This document shows positions 1-11,286 of a stretch of DNA of 64,000 bases, one piece after another (the first letter of the stretch is position 1; the number at the start of each line of letters is the position of its first letter). The DNA is from Thermothielavioides terrestris NRRL 8126 (Eukaryota; Ascomycota; Sordariomycetes; Sordariales; Chaetomiaceae). The position numbers were made by a program, and so were the translations under genes. The stretch is from contig NC_016457.1 in the NCBI RefSeq assembly GCF_000226115.1, positions 9,548,001 through 9,612,000 of the forward strand. The letters are read 5' to 3'. Under the pieces are notes generated by a model. That model saw only the letters and a list, made by a program, of their open reading frames with translations. It was not told the DNA's origin and searched no databases.

Positions 1-1890
1 TATCTTATACCTTAAGGCCTAGTTAGTAGAGCTTCGAAGCGTAGTAGCCCCCTTTACTATCCTAACCGACTATAAGAATCTTAAATACTTTACTTAGCTA
101 TATCCGATTAGCGAACAATAGGCTAGATAGGCAAAGATACTCTCCTTATTCAACTTTGAGCTAAAGTACTAGCTAAGATCCTAGGCCTTATACCCTAATA
201 CACTCTCCTAGTATAAATAGGACGAGCCTAAAGACAACTAGTATATCGCCTAGCTACTTTCCCTAATTAAGGTGTACTAGACTAGTATATAGGAGGAAGC
301 TAGGCTACCTATAGGAGAAACACTCTTCGAAGACAAATAGCTCGTTGCCCTATAGAACAAAGGTGTTATCGGAGACGAGCACTACACTTATCGACTCTAA
401 GCCGTCTACAACAAAGCTTAGAAGTTTCCTAAAGAGGCGAATATAGCGTAGACCTAGATTATAGACTACTCCTTTAATACGTAAAGCGCGCTCTAGTTCT
501 ATAGCCGTCTCTAGCTCCCTATATAGGAGCCTTTAACTACTACGATTATCTAGTAGATTTATAACTTAGCTATATTAAGATACCTAGGGCGTAATAGGCT
601 ATTTAAAATGCTTTAGAGAGATTATCACTAGGACCTTATATCGTCTAATATAAAGTGGTTTATTAGGAACTATAATTAGTGCTACTAGAGTAAGATCTCC
701 CAACAACTATATTAAAGGCTTCTATAGCCTTTGCCTATCCTTAATCGCTTCTAGAAATAGATCTCTATTAACTTTATAACCAACCTCCCTACAAAAGACG
801 AGGGAGCACCTAGCTACCTTATAGTAATTACTAACCATCTCTCTAAGTATATATAGCTCGAGGCAATGTACTCGATAAAAGTAGAAGAGTATACTCTTTG
901 ATTCTATAATATATAGTAGCATTTCTATAGGTTCCTAACCTAAATTATAACTAACTATAGGTCGGACTAGCTAAGTAGGTTCTAGACCGTGTTATATAAG
1001 GTGGTAGGGGTAGAGCAACTCCTATCGACTTCTTACTATCTTTAGACGAATAGAGGGATAGAGTAGGTCAACTAAGAGGTGTAGATAATCTTCTAGATCT
1101 TCGTCTCCTTTATATAGTACGACTAGCCTAAATATCTTTTAACTTATTAGTTTATACTTAATAACAAGGACTTGTCTATAATTAGAGTAAGTCTAAACTA
1201 CCTTCTCTATAGGTTTGATATAAGCTTTATATAGCTCATCACGATCTTAACGACGCCTATAGCATCCTTAGAAGGTCGTACTACTAGGTTCCTCTATTAC
1301 TTAAAGGAGGGGATAGAGTAGACCTAAGCAACTATCGTATATATATAGTAGTAGCAGTAGACAAATATAAACCGTTCTCGCTATTTAGCTAAGAGGTTCT
1401 AGGTAGAGGACGAGGTATAGCTCTCTCTATATAATATAAAGACGAACCACCCTAGTAAAAAGCTCGACTAGCTAAATGCTAAGTATAAGGTGATTACAAT
1501 ATCGACTTCGCTAACGGTAATGCTCAACGTACTAAATGGTCTATACCCAACCTTCTATATTAACTTGGTTAAATAAGTAGCTTCTAACCTACTCCCTTTA
1601 TAGAAAGTTATAGATAAGAGACTAGACCCTATATAGGTTATATCGGAGGAGGGTGTTCCCTAATAGGAATATAGAGTAAAGGCGATCTTTAAAGCTTAGA
1701 ATATAAGAGAGAGAGGGAACAACTATAATATATACGTCAAGTAGATAGGTTACAATAAACTAATGTAGAAGCCTTTAAAGAACTTTTTAGAGATTGCTAT
1801 ACTTAACGAGTTTAAATAGAAGTAGGGAGATACGTAATATAATGATAAGCTAGTATTAAACTAGAGGAGGAAGGGGAAACGTTGTATTTA
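1..1890 (+). pseudogene. Gypsy-1 pol 3' end (RNase H, integrase, chromodomain), RIP-inactivated
   Basis: Reading through RIP stops gives the RNase H tail, an integrase zinc-binding and catalytic core, and a C-terminal chromodomain at about 1665-1815 (EYRV-x-AI start, then a VK-W-x-GYN-x-P segment and PLENFL). The same order is seen in Gypsy-2 and Gypsy-3, so the assignment rests on three aligned copies. Trp codons of the chromodomain are now TAG. The end is approximate because true stops cannot be told from RIP stops. Confidence 0.85.
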
Positions 1891-2280
1891 TATATAGACT
1901 ACCCTATAAAGACTAGCTACTTAGACAAATACAACTATATAGGCGTAGGAAAACTATAATACGTCTAAGTCTAGTCATTCTCCTAAACCTAGATAGAATA
2001 GAACTGTATACGAAAAAAACAATAGGACGTACTAGTAGCGTTATTTATTTAAGGTCTATAATAGGACCTACGTCGGTAATCTCTTCCTTATTTTTAAACA
2101 GGTATATAGACGGAGTAGGCGTACAAGGGGGTAGAGCGGCGATGCGAGGGGTCTAAGGCGAGGGCTATATATATACTTAATAGGTACGTAGTACATCCTT
2201 TACTAGAGAGGAAGGGCATCGACTATAGTACGGGTTATAGGCGGGGGAATATATATAGGGAGAGTGGCGAGGGCGAGACC

Positions 2281-3148
2281 CTTAAGGGGTATAGATAGGC
2301 GAGGGGGTAGTAAGCGTAATAATATAGTTCGCGAAGTGTGAATTCGTCTCTAGGACAGTTGCCTAAGACTATACTATAGTGTAAATAGCCTCTACAATAT
2401 ACCGATTCTCTCACTAGGAGAAATCGAGATATTGCGCTATATACTTAACTAGGTAGCTATAATACTATATAGTAAGGTTGTCCTAAGGAGCCTAGTATAG
2501 AACTAGGGCTCTTTGCTAGCCTAAGGTCAAAGGAGATAAAGGGGGGGCTAGAAGTATATTGAGTACAAAGGTAGAGCGTACTAGAGACTAATGCTATAGG
2601 GCTATACTAATTACGTTATAGAAGCTATATACGAAAGTACTGAATTATAGCGTTAAAATAGTACGATAGGCTAGCTTAGTCTTGGTCTTCTTTTAGGTAG
2701 GCTTAGCGATAGCTTGGTTATTAGTATAAAACTTAACTAAGCGTTTTAGACTAGTATATAGAAAGACGTTTATTACCTAGAGTACTAGATCTTAATAGTA
2801 CTTAGTATAGGCTTTAGTATATTCTAAGCAGCTTTCTCCCTAGCCTTGAATATAATCTACTAAGTTACTATAAAAAAACTATTCGATATAATTAAGGTAG
2901 ACGTCTCCTTCCTCCTTTAGGAGGGCGTTATCCTTATCGTTAGAATCTCCCTCTACGATATAGCTACTAATAATATAACGAAAGGAGTTGCTATAGTTGT
3001 TATAGTTCTATCTAGGACACTATTAGCTTCTAGTCTAGGGCTAGAGTAGGCCCAATATAGGGTAATATACATTGCAATCTTAGTTGTCGTCCCCTCTAGG
3101 ACGACGTCCCTCGCCACTATCTCTAAGAGAAGCGATTGTTACCGACAT
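2281..3148 (-). pseudogene. Antisense gene of Gypsy-1 (two exons, RIPed)
   Basis: On the strand opposite to pol, an ATG at 3148 opens a 26-codon first exon (3071-3148). Its donor is damaged (GT to AT). A long second exon follows that aligns over its length with the antisense genes of Gypsy-2 and Gypsy-3. A conserved VEGDS-type motif lies near the start of exon 2. TAG and TAA stand for Gln. I know no family for it. The 3' end is set by analogy with Gypsy-2. Confidence 0.6.
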
Positions 3149-3963
3149 TATAGTAAGTAAGTCTTAGGAACGTATTAGAATCGTAAAAAAAATAGGAAGC
3201 TACTATAGAGGGCAAAGCAAATAGATAGAATATATATAAGCTATATATATAGAGGAGGTAGCTAAGGGACTAAGCAAGTACAAAGAGGAAGGATTATAGG
3301 ATAAGTCGAATATAAAATAGAAACGTAGTAGATATAGTTGGTAAAGTGGTTAGATATATAATAACAACGATAGGGTCGATACAATAGGAGTATAGACGTT
3401 GGACGACTATATAGCTTATATAAGAAGAGGTCGACAATACGCGAAGTGAACGCTCAATAGAGCGAATAGAAGGTAAGAAAAAACGCGAAAGGCGGAAGAT
3501 ATATATAGGATAGAAGTATAATAAACGAGGAATATATACGAAGTAGGATAAAGAGAGAAATGTCGATATACAAATAGGAAGAAGACAAAGTCGTAGAAGT
3601 AGAGAAAGGGTATATATTAGAAACGAGAAGAGAATATAGGGAGCGAGTTTATATAAGGGGAGGGGTTTTATTGGCAATAGATAAAGGGTTTATTGTACCT
3701 AATCAGTGGGTACGCTTTATACAATATAGCTACTATAGAAGAGAGTATAGGGCGAGGAAGGGGCTAATTAACGTCCTATAAAAGTAAGGTAAATAAATAA
3801 CCTATAGCTAGGCAGTAGGATTACAAGTAGTAGCGCTAAGCTACCTAAACACTAGGTTAGACACTGGCGTTTGCTATAATCGACCCTACACTACGCTAGA
3901 TCTACGTTTAGCGCTATACTATATATACCTTAAACTAGCTCCCTATCTAGGAAGGGGGGGGTA

Positions 3964-4223
3964 TATTACGGACTAGGCTATACCTAGGCTAGGTATATAG
4001 GGCTACGCCTAGGATCTATAGTGGTCCTATGACGGGCTTGCCATAGGCCCGAGGCGGACCCGCCTCGCGCTTGGAATAATATCGGCCCGAGCCCCCTATA
4101 CGCGAGCCCTTGAAAACTCTATATACAAGAACTGTAGCTTATACTTCTCCTTTTCTCTCCTTAAGGTAGTTGAATAGAACATTGTGCGCTTATCTATAGA
4201 CGCTATAAGGCTAGCACGTTACA
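3964..4223 (+). repeat. 3' LTR of Gypsy-1 (260 bp)
   Basis: It has the same length and order as the 260-bp LTRs of Gypsy-2, ending in ...GCACGTTACA. A G-run (PPT) precedes it. The LTR contains the 13-nt AAGGTAGTTGAAT segment that is complementary to the primer-binding site of the other copies. Confidence 0.92.
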
Positions 4224-4553
4224 CTAGGTTAGGAATACTAGCCTACTAAGCGTCACTGATAGCTGTATATAGTAACTAGGGGTTTTATATTTGATCGCCG
4301 CCTATATATTCTAGTCGCCTAGTAGCCATTTCTATAATAACTGTAGCCGTAGCTATAGACGCTTTATCGTATTTAGAACTTTCTCTTATAGGCTATATCT
4401 ATTGTATAGCGTACGCCTCGCTTCCTTTACTAAGGTTAGACTTCCTAGGATTCGCCTACTATAGCTACGGCCCGCTATTAGCTTATAATCATTGAGTGTA
4501 ATTATCGTGCCTACTATCGATATAATAAGGCTCCCTCGCCTATATCGCCGTTT
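4224..4553. other. AT-rich RIPed DNA, no gene seen
   Basis: TpA-rich sequence between the Gypsy-1 LTR and the Helitron open frame. It may be the Helitron 5' untranslated part. I could not find a convincing Helitron 5' terminus in it. Confidence 0.5.
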
Positions 4554-7500
4554 ATGGAGCTAGTCTACTGTGCCTAGGGTGAGGATCCGTTCTAGCTAAT
4601 GCCTAACACTCCTATCCTACTAATAGCTAGTACTCCGATCTAGCCGATAGCTAGCACTCCCTCCTAGCCTATAGATCCTAGCTCTACAGCTAGTACTCCT
4701 AGCTTGCCTATAGCTATAGGAGCCCTAGATAATAATCCTTATATTATTTATAACGCTTATAGTATAGTACGCTCTCTGTAGTTCGTTGATCTAGCTATTA
4801 GCTTCTGTTTTTACTATATTAGTACAAGCTAGGAGCGAGATCCGTTAGGTCAATATAAGGTCTATTTCCGCTATACGACCTCGTAGCTCTAGAGCAAATT
4901 CATTGATATATAAGGAGAGGAGCAGGAGATCTGCCAACAATGCCTTATAGAGATCTAGGATCTAAGGTAGGCGTTATAGGCGTCAACTAGCAGCCTAGGC
5001 TCACTACCTAAGATATTGTCTTCTAGCAATCTATTCGCTAGTAGTAGTTCTACGCCTATATTATCCTATAAGTTGCTAGCTCTTCGCTATAGCCTAGTTC
5101 GTCAAAGCTAAGCGCTATATCTAGCGAGAGCACTATTAGTAAGCTAGTTACTTAAGCCTATATCTACGCCTATACCTAAGCCTATACCTAAGCCAGTTCT
5201 AGATCCTACTTTCGATAGCAATCTAAAAGTAGATACATTGACGATAGAAGATCGTATTCTTCTTTAGAGGTTCAAAACCGAACTAGACAAGGATAATATA
5301 GTCGAATGCCCTATATATAAGGAGCGTTAGTTCGATATCAAGCTCTAAGATAGTGTCTATACCAGCTATATCTTGTACAACAAGGCAAAACGCCTTAAGA
5401 AGCCTCTTTTCTTTTTAGCTAACAACGATCTTAACTTTGGCAATGTCCTAGATAGCCTACTAGAGCTATTATAGGTTGAGGAGCAATTGATCGCCTATAT
5501 ATATGTCTATATAGAAGTCTTTCTTTACTGTAGCTAGCAATATAAGTATTGTAGCTATATTATCAACTTCCTTTACGATATTAGCAAGGTTTATAGCTAG
5601 CTCCCCCATCTTCTATATAAACTAGACATTATCATCTTATAGCTAGCCAACTTTAACCAGTAGCTATATATTATCTAGCAGTTCCAACGCAACTTTTATA
5701 TTAAGTAGTCTAATATCTAGGCGTAGCTAGACTTCCTAGTAGCGAATCACCCTGCCTATCGCGACATTGTTATAAGTAAGGAGTAGCTAAGCTAGCTACT
5801 GGAAGGCAAAAGTGTAATTAACGAGTTTCTAGTTGAAGATATTAACCTAGTAGATATCTAAGATATAGTTGACGAAGCTAACGACGAGTTACACCTTATT
5901 GACGAAGGCGCAATACCCAATATAATAGCGGAGGAAGCGAACTTAGATCAGTTGTATAAATAGATATATTTACAACAACTGTTACAATATCCTAAGCAGC
6001 TACCTCTATAGCTATATATCGAGATAGGCGATATTTGTCAAACGCTACTAAACAAGTTTAACTGATCGTAGCCGTTGCTATTGTAGGCGTTTCCTACCCT
6101 CTTCCCCTATAGGTAGGCTAAGTTCGTATCCCTATAGATAAGGTCCATTATATACAACGACTATATTCGGTATACTATATAGTACCAAGATAGCCGTTTT
6201 ATATAGCACCCTCGTTTCCGGTTTATAGCGTTCAACACATTGATATAGAGCATTGTCAACGTTAAGAGCTCCTACTTCGTCAAGTATACTAACTAGAACT
6301 ATATAGATCTCGAGGAGCTACGAGCCACGTTTAATTCCAATGCTCTAGAGGCGTAGTAGCTGCTTAACTCTATCGTCAAGTATATAGATATACTACGTGG
6401 TACCTAGGCGTTCTAGACCAGCTATAGCTACTAGCTAAATATATATATATATACGCTTAGTATATCTACGTTGTTTATAACCTTTAGCCTAGCCAACTTG
6501 CACTAGGATAGCCTAGCCTAGTATATACTACGTTACAACGAGTAGAAGTAGGCCTCTGACCTATAGCGGGTACGGATTGCTCGTAAAAACCTCTGCGACA
6601 ACCTATATATCGCCATATACCACTTCGCCTAGCAGTACAATCTGTTCTAGGAGTATATACTAATATTGAAATTCGGTATTGTCGACTACTAGGATCGCTA
6701 CGAGTGGCAGGCCTACGGTAGTTCTTACAACTATGGCCTATACTAGTATGCTAGTATCTGGGAGCTAGAGCTATAGACCGTAGAGGGTCGGCGAGCCTTT
6801 TATAAACGCTAGGGCTATTATATCACCGCTATCAACCCGGAGCTAGCCTATATTATAGCGTAGGGCGAGGCCAACGTTCTTACGGCTATACTATTCGAGA
6901 ACGAACAGCCCACCTTCGATATACTGTCTTAGATCGTCAACCGGGTACAGTGGTATACCTACTCTAAGGCCTACTATATACGGCGCTGTAGGCTACCTAA
7001 TAGCTAGCTCTCTAATTAGCCAGTATATCGCTTCTACTATCCTCGCCTACGCTACGAGGAGCCTATCGTTACAAAGGACTTCAATCCCAGTTTCTTTATA
7101 TTCAATGGCGTACGAAATGATATACAGTTGAATAGCTATAACCAAGCTATTTCGCTTAGCTAGCTAGCCAATATAGACGTTAGTCCTTATACTAGCGTTG
7201 ATATAGTGCTCAACTACGCTATTAAATACTGCTCTAAAGGCGAGACTAAGAGCAAGTCCTACCTAGAGCTATTATATAAGATTATACCTTGCTTCGCTAG
7301 CTATAACCTCGTCGTTTCCTTTACTACTAAGCTAATAAACAAGCTAATTTCTAAGTGGGACTAGTCTGTTTAGGAGGTAGTACACCTCCTAATATATCTC
7401 CTGCTTTAGGAAGGCTCCTATATAGTATATATAGTAGATTGCCGCTTATTCGACTATTAGTATATAGCTACTATTATTAACCTAGAGAACTAAGCTCTAT

Positions 7501-10088
7501 TAGTATATTCGTAGTATTAGAAGTATCTTAAGTATATCGAGGTATAAGAAGACCTAATATACTTCGACTTCCTTTATAATATCGACTAGAGTTAGGGCCT
7601 ATAGCACTAGCGGCGTTTTACCTAGGCTAAGCTATATATACTCAACTACTTCCCCTACTATAAGCCGGATCTAATAAACGACTAGTTCAAGGACTTTTAC
7701 TATATAAAGCTAATACTAAGCTATATACATCGTAACCCTAATAAACTTAAGACCGTAGATAATATAGCCTTCGAAATATACTGCGAAGCTTATATATACT
7801 ATCTCGAGGTTCAGTAGTATCTAGATAACTATTATAGTAAAGTATTTATTCCTAAGCTAGATAAAGAATTTGAGGAGCCTCTAAATAAGGAGCTCTAGCT
7901 ATACGATTAGGAGGAGCTAGCGGCTACGCTTCCTAACTGCCTAGTTGAAACGGAGGACATTAACATCCTTGGCAACCGCGATATCGATTTGCTATACTTG
8001 TAGGAGCTATACGTTGGCTAGTATCCTAAGCTTGAGGATACTACGACTAAGTTCTAGAAGCTTAAGAAGGCTAAGTAGCGTACTAGTGAGGATAACGATA
8101 TAGAGGAGCTCCTAGATATAGACCCAAATACCCTTAACACTAAGCAATGTATCATCTTCGATATATTTGTTAGCTACTACGAAACGTATTTGTATAGCGA
8201 GGATCCGGCTTCTATTCTTCTTTAGGTCGATAGCTATAGCAGCACCGGCAAGTCATATATTATCCGCCTCCTCTCTGCCTAGCTTAATCAACTAGTATAG
8301 GCTCGCGACAAGCTATCCCCAGTAGTCTACGCTACTCCTATAGATATAGCGGCAAACAATATTAACGGTAGTACGATCTATTCGTTACTATAGCTACTAG
8401 TCAATAGGAGGGGCGAGATCGATATACTCAATGCTACTGAGTTAAGTAACCTATAGGCTAATCTCAAGCACTTTAAGTACTTTATTATTAACGAGAAGTC
8501 TATAATCGGCTTATATATACTTATAGTGATCAGCTCTTAGATAGACAAGGTCTAGCCTCGCTATCGTAATAAGCTATTTAGTAGTCGGTATATAATACTG
8601 ATTAGCGACTTTTTCCAACTGCCCCCTATTGCTAAGAAGCTATTGTTTACCAATATAGCGAACCTAAGTGCTACTAAGGTAGTCGGCTATAACGTATATC
8701 TAGCGTTCGACTATACCGTTGAGCTCAAGGAGGTCGTAAAGTAGTAGAGTACCGAGTAGGCTAGGTTTAAGGATATATTAGAAGGTCTATAGTACAATAA
8801 CCCGACTATATAGCAATGGCGCTTACTTTCTACCTATATTTAGTTGGCTCTATTAATGTAAAAGGTAGTAAGCTTTAACGACGCCCTCTAAATCTATCTA
8901 TACAATGCTAGTGTCAACGATTATAACCTTATATACCTTAAGGGCTTAAAGCGCTTATACTACTCCGCTATTACCGACAATACTAGGCCCTAGGCGAACG
9001 AGGTAGAGGCTACCAACGCTAGCAACCTATATAAGAAGATCCTACTTATACTAGGCGTATAGGTTATATTGATAGAGAATATCTAGACTAGCGCTAGCCT
9101 TGTTAATAGTGCTATCGGTATAATCTATAACTTTATATAGAAGACTAGCACCAACCTAAGAGCCGAGCCCCCTTTTATTGTATTAGTCAAGTTCGACAGT
9201 TATACTAGCCCTCCCTACTTTAGAGGCTAGCCCAATCTTGCCAACGTAGTCCCCATCTTCTGGTCCTACTATAATTTCTTATATAGCTATTCTACCTACA
9301 TCTATATATAATTCCCTTTGACGATTATATATACTATTATAGTATATAAGTCTTAAAGCACTATACTCGACAAGGCGGTACTTAACATCTTAGATAAGGA
9401 TTTCTAGCCTAGGCTTACGTATATAGCGGTTAGCCGTATTAAGTCCTTGTAAGGCATTATATTCGATATCGCGTTTAACCTCTTAGCGCTAAGGGTAATA
9501 GCCAACGCTAACTATATCGCCTAAGCCGAGGATATCGCCTAGCGCCTGCCCTAGTATATCAAGCCGTAGGATCTTATATAGGCCGATTCTCCTATATAGG
9601 AAGATTTCGACGAGGATATCTATAGCGCTACGCTATAGCAAGGCTCGCTAGCCCTAGAGGCAGTGGCGGAGGAAGACATCTACAATGCCTAGATCCGTAG
9701 TAGCGGCTAGGCTACCCAGAGTGTATAAAGGGCCAGCTGGTATAGAAGTACAAAGATACGTTCCACTAGTGGGAGTAGGAGCGGGTGCCGGTATACGAGA
9801 TGGTGTAGAATAGGCAGTGCTAGTAGCGGCTAGGCTGCCTAGAGTGTATAAAGGGCCGGCTAGTATAGAAGTACAAAGATATGTTCTGCTAGTAGGAGCG
9901 GAAGCGGGTGCCGATGTACGAAATGGTGTAGAACGGGCAGTGCCGGTAGCGGCTAGGCTGCCTAGAGTATATAAAGGGCCGGCTAGTGCAGAAGTACAAG
10001 GATATATTCCGCTAGTAGGAGTAGGAGCGGGTACCGGTGTACGAGATAGTGTGGAATGGCCGGCTAGGCGGCCTCTTTGAAGTCCTAG
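4554..10088 (+). pseudogene. Helitron Rep-helicase (RepHel), RIP-inactivated but frame-intact
   Basis: One frame runs 1,845 codons from ATG 4554 to TAG 10088 with no shift, broken only by RIP-type stops (TAG/TAA for Gln, TGA for Arg or Trp). The N-terminal part is Thr/Pro-rich with C-x2-C motifs. A Helitron-like N domain follows (an HPRFRF-type motif near 6205-6225). The Rep HUH motif at 6726-6734 reads Tyr-Asn-Tyr where the family has His-x-His, a C-to-T change at each codon. The two catalytic Tyr codons (7215 and 7227) and the following Lys are intact. The PIF1-type helicase has a Walker A near 8235-8262, an NEKS segment near 8485 and DFFQLPP near 8604. The frame runs on into the 123-bp tandem repeats. 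The family role is rolling-circle transposition. This copy cannot be active. Confidence 0.88.
9700..10068 (+). repeat. 123-bp tandem repeat, about 3 units, coding in frame
   Basis: Units start at 9700, 9823 and 9946 with GTAGCGGCTAGGCT, a period of 123 bp or 41 codons. The third unit is slightly short. The repeats sit in the last part of the Helitron frame. They are GC-richer than the upstream frame and open over long stretches on both strands. Confidence 0.93.
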
Positions 10089-10128
10089 AGCATCCAACCC
10101 AACTGTGCTTCATCGCCGCTATATCGCG

Positions 10129-10215
10129 TTATATTTGAAGCCGCTATTTGTTCAATATAGCCGTTATATTTGAAGCCGCTATATATTCGACGTAGCCATC
10201 ATATTTGAAGCTGCT
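10129..10215. repeat. Short ~35-bp direct repeats (ATATTTGAAGCCGCTAT)
   Basis: Three near-identical copies of TATATTTGAAGC(C/T)GCTAT start near 10129, 10165 and 10199, just 3' of the Helitron frame. They could be part of the Helitron 3' end. No clear CTRR terminus was identified. Confidence 0.75.
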
Positions 10216-10339
10216 ATATATATTATATATTCGATAGCTCTGTTATACAAATGGATCTCTATTCTACGCAGTTTCGGCTCTATATTGCAGCTCTGTATAT
10301 ACGGTTTGTTTGGTTTAGTACAAGACACTGGACTACGAG

Positions 10340-10624
10340 ACAGGAAGTGGTGAGCGGGCGGGCGAGCCGAGCCGCTATACCATGCCGACGACCGGGCCGA
10401 GCCAGCCCAGACCGTGCCAACGCCGGAAGCAATCCGACCGAGCCAGCGCCGTAAGCCGAGACGGCGTCAGCCGTCGTAGGCTTCGGCGCGGCCGGTCGGA
10501 TTGCCCGGCGTAGCCGGTCGGATAGGCGGCTGGCTGGCTCGGGCGGTCGTCGGCTACGGTGGGCAGCGCTGGCGGCATCGGCTCCGGCCCCGGCCCTGCC
10601 AAGCTTCGCTTCACCACTTACTGT
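10340..10624. repeat. Long imperfect inverted repeat (foldback element)
   Basis: The ends are ACAGGAAGTGGTGAGCG at 10340 and the reverse complement of ACAGTAAGTGGTGAAGCG ending at 10624. Pairing continues inward through CCGACGACCG, GAGCCAGCC and CAATCCGACCG (10431-10441 with 10493-10503). It ends at a GACGGC/GCCGTC tip around a 4-nt loop. The whole 285 bp can therefore fold on itself. It is GC-rich and shows no RIP, unlike the DNA to its left. No target duplication was found. Confidence 0.75.
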
Positions 10625-10896
10625 GGCGCGGCACAGTCAAGGGTCTTGTAGCTCAGATTGCCTGCTCAGACGTCCTCAGCCTCAAGCGCGATGGTGCGCT
10701 ACTAAACGCAACCTCGAGCCTGTCGAGTCCAGGCCCGGCGCTCATGCTGCTCAGGGGCGAGACTGTCCTCTGTACATTGTGTAAGTGCAGGCTACACGTG
10801 AGCGCCCGCATGCTGCGATGGTGGGCGCCCCCATTTCACGTAATCCCTCGTTCCATGATTGGTTCGCTGGAGTAAACAGTTCATGGTGGGCCGTGG

Positions 10897-11277
10897 CTGA
10901 TGGCTAAAGAGGTCCCGCCAAGACTAATTTCGGCCAATTGTCGGCAATGTTTTTACAACGTTTTTACGCAGCCACGATCGCCAAGGCGTTTGCACTATCG
11001 CCAAGCAGTTAGTTCGCCGGGGGTACGGGGGGCGGCGCCAGCCCCCCGCTGGTTAGGGTTCGGGTTATAGTTAGGATGGGGGTTAAGGTTAGGGTGCGGG
11101 TTATCTTGGTTTTCTTGTTTTTCGATTTGGTTGAGGTTTCGTGAAGTTGTTGCGACGAGTCTTTGCGATTGTTCGTTGTTGATATTCCTCGAAGTTGTCA
11201 ACCCCTTGGCGATTTGTAAATACTTGTAAGCGGTAACCTCCGAAATTAGTCTTGGCGGGACCTCTTTAGCCATAACC
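10897..11277. mobile_element. Mutator-like MITE with 34-bp terminal inverted repeats
   Basis: A perfect 34-bp inverted repeat lies at 10900-10933 and 11240-11273 (outer end ATGGCTAAAGAGGTCCC). GGGCCGTGG occurs directly outside on each side, at 10888-10896 and 11278-11286, as a 9-bp direct repeat; this size is typical of Mutator-like elements. The interior is about 300 bp with no transposase frame, so it is non-autonomous. The outermost 3-4 bp of the TIRs match poorly, so the true TSD may be 7-9 bp. Confidence 0.8.
11050..11104 (+). repeat. Degenerate telomere-like (TTAGGG-type) repeats inside the MITE
   Basis: The stretch reads as GGTTAGGG, TTCGGG, TTATAG, TTAGGA, TGGGGG, TTAAGG, TTAGGG and TGCGGG, about eight imperfect hexamers of the fungal telomere motif. 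It is internal to the MITE, not at a chromosome end. Confidence 0.6.
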
Positions 11278-11286
11278 GGGCCGTGG

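Larger units (their letters stand above)
1..4223 (+). mobile_element. Gypsy-1: 3' part of a RIPed Ty3/Gypsy chromovirus
   Basis: This copy is cut by the window start, so only the RNase H end of pol, integrase, chromodomain, an antisense gene and the 3' LTR are present. It is nearly collinear with Gypsy-2 (from about 25560) and more distantly with Gypsy-3 (from about 34780). Gln and Trp codons are TAG throughout and TpA is saturated, as expected from RIP. The LTR ends at 4223 and is followed by CTAGG, the presumed target duplication; the other copy lies outside the window. The element is inactive. Confidence 0.93.

Noticed and set aside
3294..3677. 127-codon minus frame near the Gypsy-1 3' LTR (also in Gypsy-2)
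   Set aside because: Hydrophobic, low-complexity product of RIPed DNA; it does not align convincingly with Gypsy-3, so it is more likely leader or UTR of the antisense gene.
9700..10068. CRISPR-like array
   Set aside because: Units are 123 bp with no spacer/repeat structure, inside a eukaryotic Helitron frame.
11050..11104. True chromosome end
   Set aside because: Hexamers are degenerate, few, and internal to a TIR-bounded element with genes on the far side.
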